A DNA stretch of 64,000 bases from RYN-230 sp963834705 (GCA_963834705.1 CAWICV010000001.1:1674001-1738000), one strand, 5' to 3'. Positions 8,837 to 17,998 are shown, counted from the first letter of the stretch. Numbers and translations are program-made. The notes: generated by a model from the letters alone, not told the origin.

Positions 8837-9798
8837 GAGTCCTCATCTGGCATCTGCACGGCTCCTGGCTGACCTCGTTCGTCCAGGGCGGCCATGATTA
8901 CCTGGTGCCGGTGCTGCCCGGCCGGGGCCCGTACGGCCTGGGCCGGGCCCGCACGTGGGACTGGCCACCCAGCGTCGCCGAGGTCAGCCCCGAGCAGCTG
9001 CGCACCGAGCCAGTTGACGTGCTGATCGCGCAGCGGCCGGAGGAGCTGGCCATGGCCGGCTCCTGGCTGGGGCGGCGGCCCGGTGTGGACCTGCCCGCCG
9101 TGTACCTGGAACACAACGCGCCGCCCGGGCCCGCGGTCAGCAGCAGGCACCCGGTGGCCGACGTGCCCGGTGTGCTGATCGTGCACGTGACCAGGTTCAA
9201 CGCCCTGTACTGGGACTGCGGCCGGAGCCCGGTCCGGGTGGTGGAACACGGCATCCCAGACCCCGGGGCGCGGTGGACCGGTGAGCTGCCCCGGGCCGCG
9301 GTCGTGCTGAACGACCCGGTGCGCCGGGGCCGGACCACCGGCACCGATCTGCTGCCCGGCTTCGCCGCGGCGGCACCGCTCGACCTGTTCGGCATGCGGG
9401 TCTCCGGGACGGCCCGTGCGCTGCGGCTGGACCCGCAGGCGTGCCGCGAGTTCGAGGACCTGCCGCAGGCGCGGATGCATGACGAGCTGGCCCGGCGCCG
9501 GGTGTACCTGCACCCGGTGCGCTGGACCTCGCTGGGGCTGTCGCTGATCGAGGCCATGCAGCTGGCCATGCCGGTGGTCGTGCTGGCCGCCACCGAGGCA
9601 CCCCGGGCAGTGCCGCCGGAGGCGGGCGCGATCTCCACCGACCCGGCCGAGCTGCACGCCGCGGCCCGCCGGTTCATTCAGGACCCGGCGGCGGCCCGCG
9701 AGGCCGGCCTAGCCGCCCGGGAGGCAGCCTGCGCCCGGTACGGGCTGAAACGGTTCCTGGCCGATTGGGACGACATACTGCAGGAGGTTCGCGGATGA
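8833..9798 (+). CDS. glycosyltransferase (GT4-like)
   Basis: 321-residue protein starting MRVLIWHLHGSWLTSFVQGGHDYLVPVL, with a GT-B layout. The C-terminal half has LDLFGMRVSG, RRRVYLHPVRWTSLGLSLIEAMQLAMPVVVLAATEAPRAV, equivalent to the donor-binding E-x7-E region of GT4 enzymes. It starts at ATG 8833, overlapping the preceding stop by ATGA, and ends in an overlap with the next gene. An SD-like CAGGAGG lies at its 3' end and serves the next gene. Donor sugar unknown. Homologues occur in the same gene order in other actinobacterial heptose loci as far as I know; this should be treated as inference. Confidence 0.8.
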   Translation: MRVLIWHLHGSWLTSFVQGGHDYLVPVLPGRGPYGLGRARTWDWPPSVAEVSPEQLRTEPVDVLIAQRPEELAMAGSWLGRRPGVDLPAVYLEHNAPPGPAVSSRHPVADVPGVLIVHVTRFNALYWDCGRSPVRVVEHGIPDPGARWTGELPRAAVVLNDPVRRGRTTGTDLLPGFAAAAPLDLFGMRVSGTARALRLDPQACREFEDLPQARMHDELARRRVYLHPVRWTSLGLSLIEAMQLAMPVVVLAATEAPRAVPPEAGAISTDPAELHAAARRFIQDPAAAREAGLAAREAACARYGLKRFLADWDDILQEVRG

Positions 9799-11020
9799 GA
9801 ATTGCCCTGGTCTCCGAACATGCCGACCCGACGGCAACGCTCGGCGGCGCGGACGCGGGCGGGCAGAACGTGCACGTGGCGGCGCTCGCTCATGCCCTGG
9901 CCGAGCGCGGCCATCAGGTCACCGTCTACACCCGGCTGACCAGCCCGGACGCGGATCGTGAGGTCCGGGTGGCCGGTTCGGCCCGGGTGCGCCGGCTGGC
10001 CGCCGGGCCCGCGGCGGCCCTGGCCAAAGACGACCTGCTGCCGCACATGGCCGAGTTCGGCGACCGGCTCGGCCGGGAATGGCAGCACCAGCCGCCGGAC
10101 GTGGTGCACGCGCACTTCTGGATGTCCGGCCTGGCCAGCCTGCGCGGCACGGCCGGGCTGGGCATACCGGTCGTGCAGACCTTCCATGCGCTCGGCTCGG
10201 TCAAGGCCCGGTACCAGGGGGCCCGGGACACCAGCCCACCCGGCCGGATCTCGGCCGAACGCCAGATCGCCCGGGACTGCGCCCAGGTCATCGCGACCTG
10301 CCGGGAGGAGGTGGGTGAGCTGGCCCGGCTGGGAGTGCCGCGGAGCGCGGTGTCGGTGGTGCCCTGCGGGGTGGACACCGCCAGCTTCCGGCCGGACGGC
10401 CCAGTCGCCAGCCGGGGCCGCCGCGGCCGGCTGCTGGTGCTCGCCCGGCTGGTGCCGCGCAAAGGCATCGACACCGCGATCGAGACGCTGGCGCGGCTGC
10501 CCGGCGCGGAACTGGTGGTGGCCGGCGGCCCGGACCGCGCCGCACTGCCCGCCGAACCGGAATACCAGCGGCTGCGCGCCATCGCGGCGGATCACGGCGT
10601 CACCAACCGGGTGATCTTCACCGGCGCGGTGCCCCGCCCCGAGGTGCCGGCCCTGATCAGGTCCGCCGATCTGGTCCTGTGCACCCCGTGGTACGAACCG
10701 TTCGGGATCACCCCGCTGGAGGCGATGGCCTGCGGAATCCCCGTCGTGGCCGCCTCAGTCGGCGGCCTCACCGACAGCGTGGTCCACGGCGGCACCGGGT
10801 TGCTGGTGCCGCCCCAGGACGCCGCCGCCACCGCGGAAGCGGCCGCCGCACTGCTCTCCGACGCCGGCCTGCGGGCCGCTTTCGGCCGGGCCTGCGCCGG
10901 GCCCGCCGCTGGTACTCCTGGCCCCGGGTCGCCGCGCAGACCGAGCATGTGTACGCCAGGCTGGGCACCGTGGACAGCGCGGGCCCGGCCGGCCGGTCGC
11001 TCGCGGTGGGTGCGCCGTGA
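9795..11020 (+). CDS. GT4 glycosyltransferase, frameshifted near the C-terminus
   Basis: GT4 (GT-B) glycosyltransferase like the MshA/sucrose-phosphate-synthase group. N-terminal MRIALVSEHADPTATLGGADAG with the GG-x-GG donor loop; C-terminal GRLLVLARLVPRKGIDTA and WYEPFGITPLEAMACGIPVVAA with the E-x7-E motif. The reading frame is good to about residue 368 and then runs into a low-complexity tail ending at 11336 inside gmhA. A one-base loss within 10896-10901 explains this: from 10901 the other frame gives ARRWYSWPRVAAQTEHVYARLG and stops at 11018-11020, exactly overlapping the gmhA GTG start. The intact product would be about 408 residues. ATG at 9795 follows GGAGG. Sequencing error or true frameshift cannot be told apart here. 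Confidence 0.85.
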
Positions 11021-11634
11021 CGCCGGGCGAGCTGGCCGCCAGCGCGGTCCCGGCGATCCCCGACGTCCAGCCGGAACTGGCCCGGCATCTGGATCAGCTG
11101 GCCGCGGCGCTGCACAGCCCGCAGACCGGGCTGGCCGCCGCACGGCGCTGGGGGCGGCTGCTCGCCGCGCCGCTGACCGCCGGGCACCGGCTGCTGGTGG
11201 CCGGCAACGGTGGCAGCGCGGCGGAAGCCCAGCATCTGACCGCGGAACTGGTTGGCCGGTACGCGGCCGACCGGATGCCGCTGTCCGCCATCGCGCTGCA
11301 CGCGGAGACCTCCAGCCTGACCGCGATCGGGAATGACTTCGGCCCGGCCGAGGCGTTCGCCCGGCAGGTAGCGGCGCACGGCCGGCCCGGTGACACGCTG
11401 CTGCTGCTGTCGGCCAGTGGCCGCAGCGAGAACGTGCTGACGGCAGCGGACCGGGGCCGGTCGCTGGGCATCCGGGTGTGGGCCATGACCGGGCCGGCCC
11501 CCAACCCGCTGGCCGGTGCCGCGGACGACGCGATCTGCGTGGCGGCCACGGATACCGCGACCATCCAGGAGGTGCATCTGGTGGCGATCCACGCGCTCTG
11601 CGACGCGCTCGACGAGGCGGTGACCGCCCGGTGA
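11017..11634 (+). CDS. gmhA: sedoheptulose-7-phosphate isomerase (SIS domain)
   Basis: 205-residue SIS-domain protein of the GmhA family, which converts sedoheptulose 7-phosphate to D-glycero-manno-heptose 7-phosphate, the first step to ADP-heptose. Signatures: LLVAGNGGSAAEAQHLTAELVGRY (phosphate loop and Zn/active-site region), LTAIGNDFG, LLLLSASGRSENVL and the late EVHLVAIHALCDALDE. Length matches GmhA (190-205). GTG at 11017 overlaps the restored stop of the preceding glycosyltransferase; its own stop overlaps the hldE start. Operon context with hldE and a GmhB-like domain makes the assignment firm, although SIS proteins have other roles elsewhere. Confidence 0.92.
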   Translation: MTPGELAASAVPAIPDVQPELARHLDQLAAALHSPQTGLAAARRWGRLLAAPLTAGHRLLVAGNGGSAAEAQHLTAELVGRYAADRMPLSAIALHAETSSLTAIGNDFGPAEAFARQVAAHGRPGDTLLLLSASGRSENVLTAADRGRSLGIRVWAMTGPAPNPLAGAADDAICVAATDTATIQEVHLVAIHALCDALDEAVTAR

Positions 11635-13064
11635 CCGGCCACCGGCTGACCATCAAGCACCCGCTGGTGGTGCTGGGTGATGCGCTGCTGGACCGGGACG
11701 TGACCGGGACGGCCCGCCGGCTGTGCCCGGACGCGCCCGCGCCGGTGCTCGACGAGCTGGCCGAGACGCGGCGTCCCGGTGGCGCCGCGCTGGCCGCGCT
11801 GCTGGCCGCCCGCGATGCCGGGCCGGTGCTGCTGGTCGCCCCGTTCGGCACCGACCCCGGAAGCGCCGCGGTACGGGCGCTGCTGGAGCCCTCGGTCACC
11901 GTGCTGCCGCTGCCGCTGGACGGCCCGATGCCGGACAAGACCCGGTACCGGGCCGGCGGCCAGACGCTGCTCCGCGCGGACGGGCCAGCGGGCCGGCCAG
12001 GGCCGGCCACCGAAGCCGCACTGGCCGCCATCGAGGCCGCGGGTGCGCTGCTGGTCGCCGATTACGGCCGGGGCGTGACCGCCGACTCCAGGATCAGGGC
12101 GGCACTGGCCGCCCGGGCGGCCGAGGTCCCGCTGGTCTGGGACCCGCACCCGCGCGGCACGGCACCCGTCCCCGGCACCCGGCTGGCCACCCCGAACTAC
12201 GCCGAGGCGCTGGCCGCGGCCGGCCTAGCCGAGGCGGCCCGGGAGCCGGCCGGCCAAGCGGCACTGCTGCGGTCCGCGGCCACCGCGGCCAGGCGGCTGC
12301 TGGGCCGCTGGCCGGCCGACGGTGTCGCGGTGACCTTGGGGCACCGGGGAGCGCTGCTCGCACACGGCGGACCCGCCCCGCTACTGATCCCCGCCCGGCC
12401 GGTGCCGGGCGCGGACACCTGCGGTGCGGGCGACCGGTTCGCGGCCGCGGCCGCGGTAGCGCTGGGCGAAGGGGCCCTGCCGTCTGAAGCCGTGACGAGG
12501 GCGACCGGCGCGGCGGCCGACTTCCTGGCCGCGGGCGGCGTGGCCGGCCTGGACGGCGGGCGGCCCACGCCGTCCGGCCCGGCCCAGCCCAGTCCCGCAC
12601 AGCCCAGTCCCGCGGAACCGGAGGCGCTGGCCCGCGCGACCCGCGCGGCCGGCGGCACCGTCGTCGCCGCGGGGGGCTGTTTCGACCTGCTGCACACCGG
12701 CCACGTCAGCCTGCTGCAGACCGCCCGGTCGCTGGGCGACTGCCTGATCGTGTGCCTGAACTCCGACGAGTCGGTCCGGCGGCGGAAGGGGGACGGCCGC
12801 CCGGTCAACCCGGCGGCGGACCGGGCCGCGGTGCTCCGGGCGCTGGATTGCGTGGACGCGGTCCTGGTCTTCGGCGAGGACACCCCGGACGCGGCGCTGC
12901 GGCGGCTGCGGCCCGACCTGTGGGTGAAAGGCGGCGACTACCACGGCCAGCAACTGCCCGAGGCGGCCCTGCTCGGCTCGTGGGGCGGCCAGGCGGTCAC
13001 CGTGCCCTATCTGGCCGGGCGATCCAGTTCCCGGCTGCTCGCGCTGACCACGCCACCCGGCTGA
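11631..13064 (+). CDS. hldE: bifunctional heptose-7-P kinase / heptose-1-P adenylyltransferase
   Basis: 477 residues with the two HldE (RfaE) domains. Residues 1-310 are a PfkB-type kinase that phosphorylates heptose 7-phosphate at C1: VVLGDALLDRDVTG near the start and PGADTCGAGDRFAAAAAVAL with the catalytic Asp. A Pro/Ser/Ala-rich linker (residues about 316-335) joins it to a cytidylyltransferase-like domain with AAGGCFDLLHTGHVSLLQTARSLGD (HxGH motif) and LWVKGGDY that transfers AMP. GTG start at 11631 overlaps the gmhA stop. The kinase repeat is somewhat divergent from proteobacterial HldE, but both motifs and the gene order support the call. The product would be ADP-heptose. Confidence 0.92.
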   Translation: MTGHRLTIKHPLVVLGDALLDRDVTGTARRLCPDAPAPVLDELAETRRPGGAALAALLAARDAGPVLLVAPFGTDPGSAAVRALLEPSVTVLPLPLDGPMPDKTRYRAGGQTLLRADGPAGRPGPATEAALAAIEAAGALLVADYGRGVTADSRIRAALAARAAEVPLVWDPHPRGTAPVPGTRLATPNYAEALAAAGLAEAAREPAGQAALLRSAATAARRLLGRWPADGVAVTLGHRGALLAHGGPAPLLIPARPVPGADTCGAGDRFAAAAAVALGEGALPSEAVTRATGAAADFLAAGGVAGLDGGRPTPSGPAQPSPAQPSPAEPEALARATRAAGGTVVAAGGCFDLLHTGHVSLLQTARSLGDCLIVCLNSDESVRRRKGDGRPVNPAADRAAVLRALDCVDAVLVFGEDTPDAALRRLRPDLWVKGGDYHGQQLPEAALLGSWGGQAVTVPYLAGRSSSRLLALTTPPG

Positions 13065-13066
13065 CC

Positions 13067-14113
13067 ATGACCGGCCGGGTGCTCATCCTGCGCGCGCTGG
13101 GCCTGGGGGACTTCCTGACCGGGGTACCCGCCTACCGGGCCATCCGGCGCGCCTTCCCCGGCCAGCGGATCGTGCTGGCCGCCCCGGCGGCGCTGGCTGA
13201 GCTGGTCCCGCTGACCGGTGGGTGCCACGAGCTGCTGCCCACCGCCGAGCTGGCCCCGGTGCCGTGGCCGGGACCACCGCCCGATGTCGCCATCGACCTG
13301 CATGGCCGCGGGCCAGCCAGCCACCGGCTGCTGGCCGCGCTGCGCCCGGGCCGGCTCATCACGTTCGGCGGCCAGCACGGCGGCGGGTTCCCCGGGCCGC
13401 CCTGGTACCCGGGCGAGCATGAAGTGGGCCGCTGGTGCCGGCTGTGCACCGAGTCCGGCATCCCCGCCGACCCGGCCGACCTACTGCTGCCCACTGGCCT
13501 GCTGCCACCGGCGCCGGCCGGGCCAGCCGCCGTGATCATCCACCCTGGTGCCGCCGCAGCCAGCCGCCGCTGGCCGCCCGCCCGGTTCGCCGCGGTGGCC
13601 CGCGAGCTGGCCCGGCACGGCCAGCGGGTGCTGATAACCGGGTCCGCGGCCGAGCGCGGGCTGGCCCATCGCGTCGCCCGGCTGAGCGGCCTGCCTGATC
13701 AGTGGGTGCTGGCCGGGCAGACGACACTCGGGCAGCTAGCCGCGCAGACCGCGGCCGCCCGGCTGGTCCTGGCCGGTGACACCGGCCTCGCGCACCTGGC
13801 CACCGCGTTCGGACGGCCTTCGGTCACTCTGTTCGGCCCGGTTCCGCCGGCTGAATGGGGGCCGCCGGACCACCCACGTCACCAGGCACTCTGGCGCCCC
13901 CCGGACGGCCGGGGCAACCCGCGGGGCTATCGGGGGGATCCGCACGGCGGCCGGATCGATCCCGCCCTGGCCGCGATCACGGTCCAGGACGTGCTCGCTG
14001 CGGCTGGCCGGGCGCTGGCCGCAGGCCAGCCAGGCCGAGCGCGGCAGCCGCTACGCTGCCCGGCGCCGCGATCAGCTCCAGCTCCTGGCCGGACACGGCC
14101 AGTTGCGCCTTGA
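13067..14113 (+). CDS. GT9 family heptosyltransferase-like protein (second copy)
   Basis: 348-residue GT9 protein. N-terminus VLILRALGLGDFLTGVPAYRAIRRAFPG; DVAIDLHGRG mid-domain; C-terminal AAVIIHPGAAAASRRWPPARFAAVA and LVLAGDTGLAHLATAFGRPSVTLFGP, the nucleotide-sugar site. ATG at 13067, two bases after the hldE stop. Its last 137 bp overlap the 3' end of the convergent SpoIIE-like gene, so the C-terminal tail after about residue 305 is shared coding space and probably not structurally important. It is clearly distinct from the copy at 7775, so two different heptose transfers or acceptors are likely. Confidence 0.88.
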   Translation: MTGRVLILRALGLGDFLTGVPAYRAIRRAFPGQRIVLAAPAALAELVPLTGGCHELLPTAELAPVPWPGPPPDVAIDLHGRGPASHRLLAALRPGRLITFGGQHGGGFPGPPWYPGEHEVGRWCRLCTESGIPADPADLLLPTGLLPPAPAGPAAVIIHPGAAAASRRWPPARFAAVARELARHGQRVLITGSAAERGLAHRVARLSGLPDQWVLAGQTTLGQLAAQTAAARLVLAGDTGLAHLATAFGRPSVTLFGPVPPAEWGPPDHPRHQALWRPPDGRGNPRGYRGDPHGGRIDPALAAITVQDVLAAAGRALAAGQPGRARQPLRCPAPRSAPAPGRTRPVAP

Positions 14114-15545
14114 CCTGGTACAGGGTGTGCACACCCGCGTTGTCCAGGTGGCTGACCCCGGTGAGGTCCACACGTAGCGGGAGCGTGCCACCGCGGCAGG
14201 CCATCAGCAGCTGAGAACGGAGGCTGCCCGCGGTGGCCAGGTCAACCGGGCCGTGCACGCTGGCCCATACCGCCGGGCCGTCGGCACCGCTGTCCACCTC
14301 GAACGCAGGACCGACCGCGCGAGCCGCCAGCACCGGGCTGACCGCGGACACCATGGTGGCCGGCCGCCGCAGCGGGTGCCGCAGGATCACCACCGTGCCC
14401 CGGGCGCCGCGCGGCTCACCAGGCGGCTGGGCCGGATGACGGATCTCCAGCTGGTCGATCATGCGGCCTACCAGGGTCAGGCCCGCGCCGCGGCCGGAGA
14501 CGGATGGGTCAGGCACCTTCCAGCTGCCGCGGTCGCTGACCCGGCACTCCAGCACGCCGTCATCACCGAGCGCGGCCTGCACCCTGATCCGGCCCGGCTG
14601 GCCCGGCGGGTAGGCGTACTCGATGGCATTGGCCAGGATCTCGCCCACGGCCAGCTGCAGCGTGTACCGGTCATGCACCAGCGGATCAAGCTGGCTCAGC
14701 CAGTCCGCTAGGGCGTGCCGCGCGGTGCGCAGGCTTGCCGGGCTGCTGGGCAGGTCCACATCCAGCGCGGGCACCAGGGATGGCAGCCATTCCGCGGCCA
14801 GCGTGACAACATCGCCGAGTCCGCCGGCCCGGGCCAGCAAGCTGGCCGCGTGCTGGCACGCCCGGTCGGCCGGGCTGGACGCGGCCGCCGCTGCGCTGAC
14901 CTGCTCGGCGCGCGCGGCCGCGGCCGCGCCGGCCAGCTGGGCCAGGGCGTCGTCCAGGGTCTGCCCCGGCCCGCTGGCCAGCCCACCGCTGAGCAGCAGC
15001 AAGTCGCCGGGGCGGAGCCGGTCGCCGGCCAGCAGCGGCTCAGCGCCGGTGCCCAGTGGCCCAGCCCCGGTGACCGGCAGGGAGCGGGTGCCGCCGTCGG
15101 CGCCAGCGATGACCGGCGGCGGATGGCCCCAGGTGCCGTACCGGAGGTTGCCATCGTCCGGGGTGAGCACGGCCAGGGCGAGGCTGGTGCCGTGTAGGTC
15201 AGGGACGCGGGACGCGAACCGGTCGGCGCGGTCCACCGCAGCGGCCAGGTCGGGCTCGACGGTCAGCAGTTCGGTGAGCACCGCACGCAGCTGGCCCATG
15301 GCCACGGTGGCTGATATCCCGGCGCCAGCCACAGCGCCCGCGGACAGCGCGACCGCGCCACCCGCCAGCGGCACCGCATCGAACCAGCCGCCGCCCGCCG
15401 CTTGCTCCGGGCCGACCGGGCGGTAGCACGCCGCCAGCCGGAGGCGGGGCAGCACCGGCAGGCCAGCGGGCAGGTGCGCAGCCAGCACCATGGCTGCTTC
15501 GTCGCCGGCCGGTTCGCCGCCCGGCGCCCCGGTCGGCCGGCTCAC
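13977..15545 (-). CDS. SpoIIE-like (degenerate) + RsbW-type ATPase + STAS fusion protein
   Basis: 522 residues with three partner-switching modules. Residues about 35-255 look like a PP2C/SpoIIE phosphatase but its metal-site residues are changed: GGGWFD (51-56) where GGDWYD is usual, SAGAVAGAG (68-76) where GDVxGHG is usual, and SGG (186-188) where TDG is usual. Residues about 262-395 are an RsbW-like HATPase with N-box GEILANAIEYAY (Glu302, Asn306) and GRGAGLTLVG. Residues about 418-515 are a STAS domain with HLDNAGVHTL; the usual phosphorylatable Ser after Asp is Asn469. It probably acts in anti-sigma signalling, with the phosphatase module acting as a non-catalytic sensor. Its 3' end overlaps the convergent glycosyltransferase gene. 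Confidence 0.88.
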   Translation of the reverse strand: MSRPTGAPGGEPAGDEAAMVLAAHLPAGLPVLPRLRLAACYRPVGPEQAAGGGWFDAVPLAGGAVALSAGAVAGAGISATVAMGQLRAVLTELLTVEPDLAAAVDRADRFASRVPDLHGTSLALAVLTPDDGNLRYGTWGHPPPVIAGADGGTRSLPVTGAGPLGTGAEPLLAGDRLRPGDLLLLSGGLASGPGQTLDDALAQLAGAAAAARAEQVSAAAAASSPADRACQHAASLLARAGGLGDVVTLAAEWLPSLVPALDVDLPSSPASLRTARHALADWLSQLDPLVHDRYTLQLAVGEILANAIEYAYPPGQPGRIRVQAALGDDGVLECRVSDRGSWKVPDPSVSGRGAGLTLVGRMIDQLEIRHPAQPPGEPRGARGTVVILRHPLRRPATMVSAVSPVLAARAVGPAFEVDSGADGPAVWASVHGPVDLATAGSLRSQLLMACRGGTLPLRVDLTGVSHLDNAGVHTLYQVKAQLAVSGQELELIAAPGSVAAAALGLAGLRPAPGQPQRARPGP

Positions 15546-15748
15546 CGATCCTCAGGCATAGCTACTCCTCGCCGCCCAGGCCAGCCGGCCGGGCGGACAT
15601 TTCCGTGCCACTTGTCGGAATGATTTTGCCACCCCACGCCGAATGGCAGTTTCGCGGGTGTTTTTGCCGGCCGCAGCCACCGGGCAGGTCAGTCCGGGGG
15701 CCGCGGGATGGGCATTCACCCGCCGGGACAGCCATCCGGCCGCCAGCC

Positions 15749-15778
15749 GGGTGCGCCCGCCTAGCTGCGGGCGCACCC
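15749..15778 (-). terminator. intrinsic-type hairpin downstream of katE
   Basis: Perfect 12-bp inverted repeat GGGTGCGCCCGC / GCGGGCGCACCC with a 6-nt loop CTAGCT, starting about 10 bp after the catalase stop codon on the minus strand. No U-run follows, as is common for actinobacterial terminators. The spacer 15546-15787 has no convincing gene. Confidence 0.75.
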
Positions 15779-15787
15779 AGCGCGGGG

Positions 15788-17902
15788 TCACGCGGCGGAC
15801 GCGCGGTCCCAGAACCGCAGTTCCCGGCAGGCGGTCACGAAGTCGGTCGCCTTCTGGCCGTCACCGAGCTGAATGAAGCCACCATCCTTGAGCGGGCTCA
15901 GGCCGGCCGCGGTGAACAGCGGTTCGGCGTCGGCGCAGTGCCCGATGAACTTGTAATGCGCGTACGCGTTGGTGACAAAGTCCCGCGCGGCCGCGTCGCC
16001 CGCCAGTTCGCTGGCCCCGTCCGCCGAGCAGAGCACCACCACGGCGTCATACAGCACGGACGGGCCGCCGTCGATCTTCTGATCGGCGGGGATGATGCTG
16101 CCATCGCTGGCCGCCACGCCGCCGATGGCCGGGGCGACGAACTCCACCGTGACCTGCTCCTGCTCGGCGGCGCTGCGCAGGTCGGCCACCAGGGCCGCGT
16201 CCGCACCCGGCCCGGCCAGCACACCGATCTTCCGCCCGGCGAAGCTCTCCGGGCCGTTGCGCAGGATGCTGAGGGCGGCTGAGGGAGCCAGGTCGCCGGT
16301 CACCGCCCGGGCGGCCGGCGCCGCGTCGGGCAGGCTGTCCAGGCCCAGCGCGTCGGCCACGTAGCGGGCCAGGCCGTCATCCACGTTGCGCAGCCCGGCC
16401 ACCATCCGGGACCGGATGTCGGGCCGGTCGCACTTGCTCAGCTCGAACGCGAACGCGTCCCCGATGTGCTGCTGCTCCACCTCGGTCTGGCTGCGGTAGA
16501 ACTGCCCGGCCTGGCTGTAGTGGTCGGCGAAGCTCTCCGGCCGCAGCCGCCGCTTCTCGCCCGCCTCGGCCGCCGGGTAGCTGCGGAACCCGGTGACCGG
16601 GTCCTCCCGCGGACCACCCTCGCCGGCCGGCCAGGAGTTCGGCTCGTAATTCGCCCGGCTGACCGGGTTGACCATGGCCATGTGGCCGTCCTGCTGCAGG
16701 GTGGCGAACGGGCACTTCGGCGCGTTGATCGGCAGCTGGGTGAAGTTCGGGCTGCCCAGCCGCTTCAGCTGGGTGTCCAGGTAGGAGAAGTTGCGCCCCT
16801 GGAGCAGCGGGTCGTTGGTGAAGTCAATGCCCGGCACCACGTTCTGGGTGCAGAACGCAACCTGCTCGGTCTCGGCGAAGAAGTTCTCCGGCAGCCGGTC
16901 CAGCACCATCCGGCCGACCCGGCGCACCGGCACCTCCTCCTCCGGGATGATCTTCGTGGGATCGAGGATGTCGAACGCGAACCGGTCCGCGAAGTCGTCG
17001 TCGAACAGCTGCATGCCCAGTTCCCACTCGGGGAAGTCGCCGCGCTGGATCGCGTCCCACATGTCCCGGCGGTGGAAGTCCGGGTCGGCGCCGCTGATCT
17101 TGACCGCCTCGTTCCACACCACCGACTGCATGCCCTGCTTCGGCTTCCAGTGGAACTTCACGAACGTCGATTGGCCGTCCGCGTTGACCAGCCGGAAGGT
17201 GTGCACTCCGAAGCCCTCCATGAACCGGAACGAGCGCGGGATGGCCCGGTCGGACATGATCCACATGAGCATGTGGGTGGACTCCGGCAGCAGCGACACA
17301 AAGTCCCAGAAGTTGTCGTGCGCGGTCTGCGCCTGCGGGAAGCCACGATCCGGTTCCTGCTTGGCGGCGTGCACCACATCGGGGAACTTGATCGCGTCCT
17401 GGATGAAGAACACCGGGATGTTGTTGCCGACCAGATCCCAGTTGCCCTGCCGGGTGTAGAACTTGGTGGCGAAGCCACGCACGTCGCGGGCCATGTCGGT
17501 GGAGCCCTTGTTGCCCGCCACGGTGGAGAACCGGACGAAGACCGGGGTGCGCAGCCCGGCCTCGGAGAACGGGTCCGCCCGGGTCAGCTCGGTCAGCGGT
17601 TCGTAGTTCTCGAAGTAACCGTGCACGCCGTACCCGCGCGCGTGCACCACGCGTTCCGGGATCCGCTCGTGGTCGAAGTGGAAGATCTTCTCCCGGAAGT
17701 GGAAGTCCTCCAGCGCGCTCGGGCCGCGCTCGCCCACCCGCAGCGTGTTCTGGTCATCCGCGACCGGCGTGCCTTGCTGCGTGGTCAGTACCGGGCGGCC
17801 CTCCCCCGCCACCTGATGGGTCTCGCCGCCGGGGCCACGGCCGACCTGCTCGTCCCCGTATGTCACCGTCTCCCGGGCATCGCCCTGGTTGCTGTCCGCC
17901 AT
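15788..17902 (-). CDS. katE: large-subunit catalase (HPII/KatE type) with C-terminal flavodoxin-like domain
   Basis: 704-residue monofunctional haem catalase decomposing hydrogen peroxide. Distal His87 is in RIPERVVHARGYGVHGYFENY; the distal Asn lies in LVGNNIPVFFIQDAIKFPD; the proximal haem Tyr is in RNFSYLDTQLKRLGSPNF. The length and a C-terminal DJ-1/PfpI-like domain (about residues 560-695, KIGVLAGPGADAALV) identify the large clade 2 type. ATG at 17902 is preceded on the minus strand by AAGGAG. A strong hairpin follows the stop. It reads divergently from a sugar epimerase across 96 bp. Cytoplasmic oxidative-stress defence; no OxyR or SigR motif was seen in front of it. Confidence 0.97.
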   Translation of the reverse strand: MADSNQGDARETVTYGDEQVGRGPGGETHQVAGEGRPVLTTQQGTPVADDQNTLRVGERGPSALEDFHFREKIFHFDHERIPERVVHARGYGVHGYFENYEPLTELTRADPFSEAGLRTPVFVRFSTVAGNKGSTDMARDVRGFATKFYTRQGNWDLVGNNIPVFFIQDAIKFPDVVHAAKQEPDRGFPQAQTAHDNFWDFVSLLPESTHMLMWIMSDRAIPRSFRFMEGFGVHTFRLVNADGQSTFVKFHWKPKQGMQSVVWNEAVKISGADPDFHRRDMWDAIQRGDFPEWELGMQLFDDDFADRFAFDILDPTKIIPEEEVPVRRVGRMVLDRLPENFFAETEQVAFCTQNVVPGIDFTNDPLLQGRNFSYLDTQLKRLGSPNFTQLPINAPKCPFATLQQDGHMAMVNPVSRANYEPNSWPAGEGGPREDPVTGFRSYPAAEAGEKRRLRPESFADHYSQAGQFYRSQTEVEQQHIGDAFAFELSKCDRPDIRSRMVAGLRNVDDGLARYVADALGLDSLPDAAPAARAVTGDLAPSAALSILRNGPESFAGRKIGVLAGPGADAALVADLRSAAEQEQVTVEFVAPAIGGVAASDGSIIPADQKIDGGPSVLYDAVVVLCSADGASELAGDAAARDFVTNAYAHYKFIGHCADAEPLFTAAGLSPLKDGGFIQLGDGQKATDFVTACRELRFWDRASAA

Positions 17903-17984
17903 ACCTGTCTCCTTGTCCCGTACCTACGTCTGAGGTGGGCCGCTAACCAGCAGGCGTCCGGCCAAACCTCTGCGGCTGGCCTGC

Positions 17985-17990
17985 TAACTT
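17985..17990 (+). promoter_or_regulatory. -10 element, likely leaderless start
   Basis: TAACTT sits 8 nt before the ATG at 17999, and no Shine-Dalgarno sequence is present. This is the spacing expected for a leaderless actinobacterial transcript starting at or next to the ATG. Inferred from position only. Confidence 0.4.
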
Positions 17991-17998
17991 TGCGTGTC

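Noticed and set aside
16466..17998. Plus-strand frame upstream of the epimerase across the catalase gene
   Set aside because: It is the complement of catalase and rich in His/Arg/Val without domain features.
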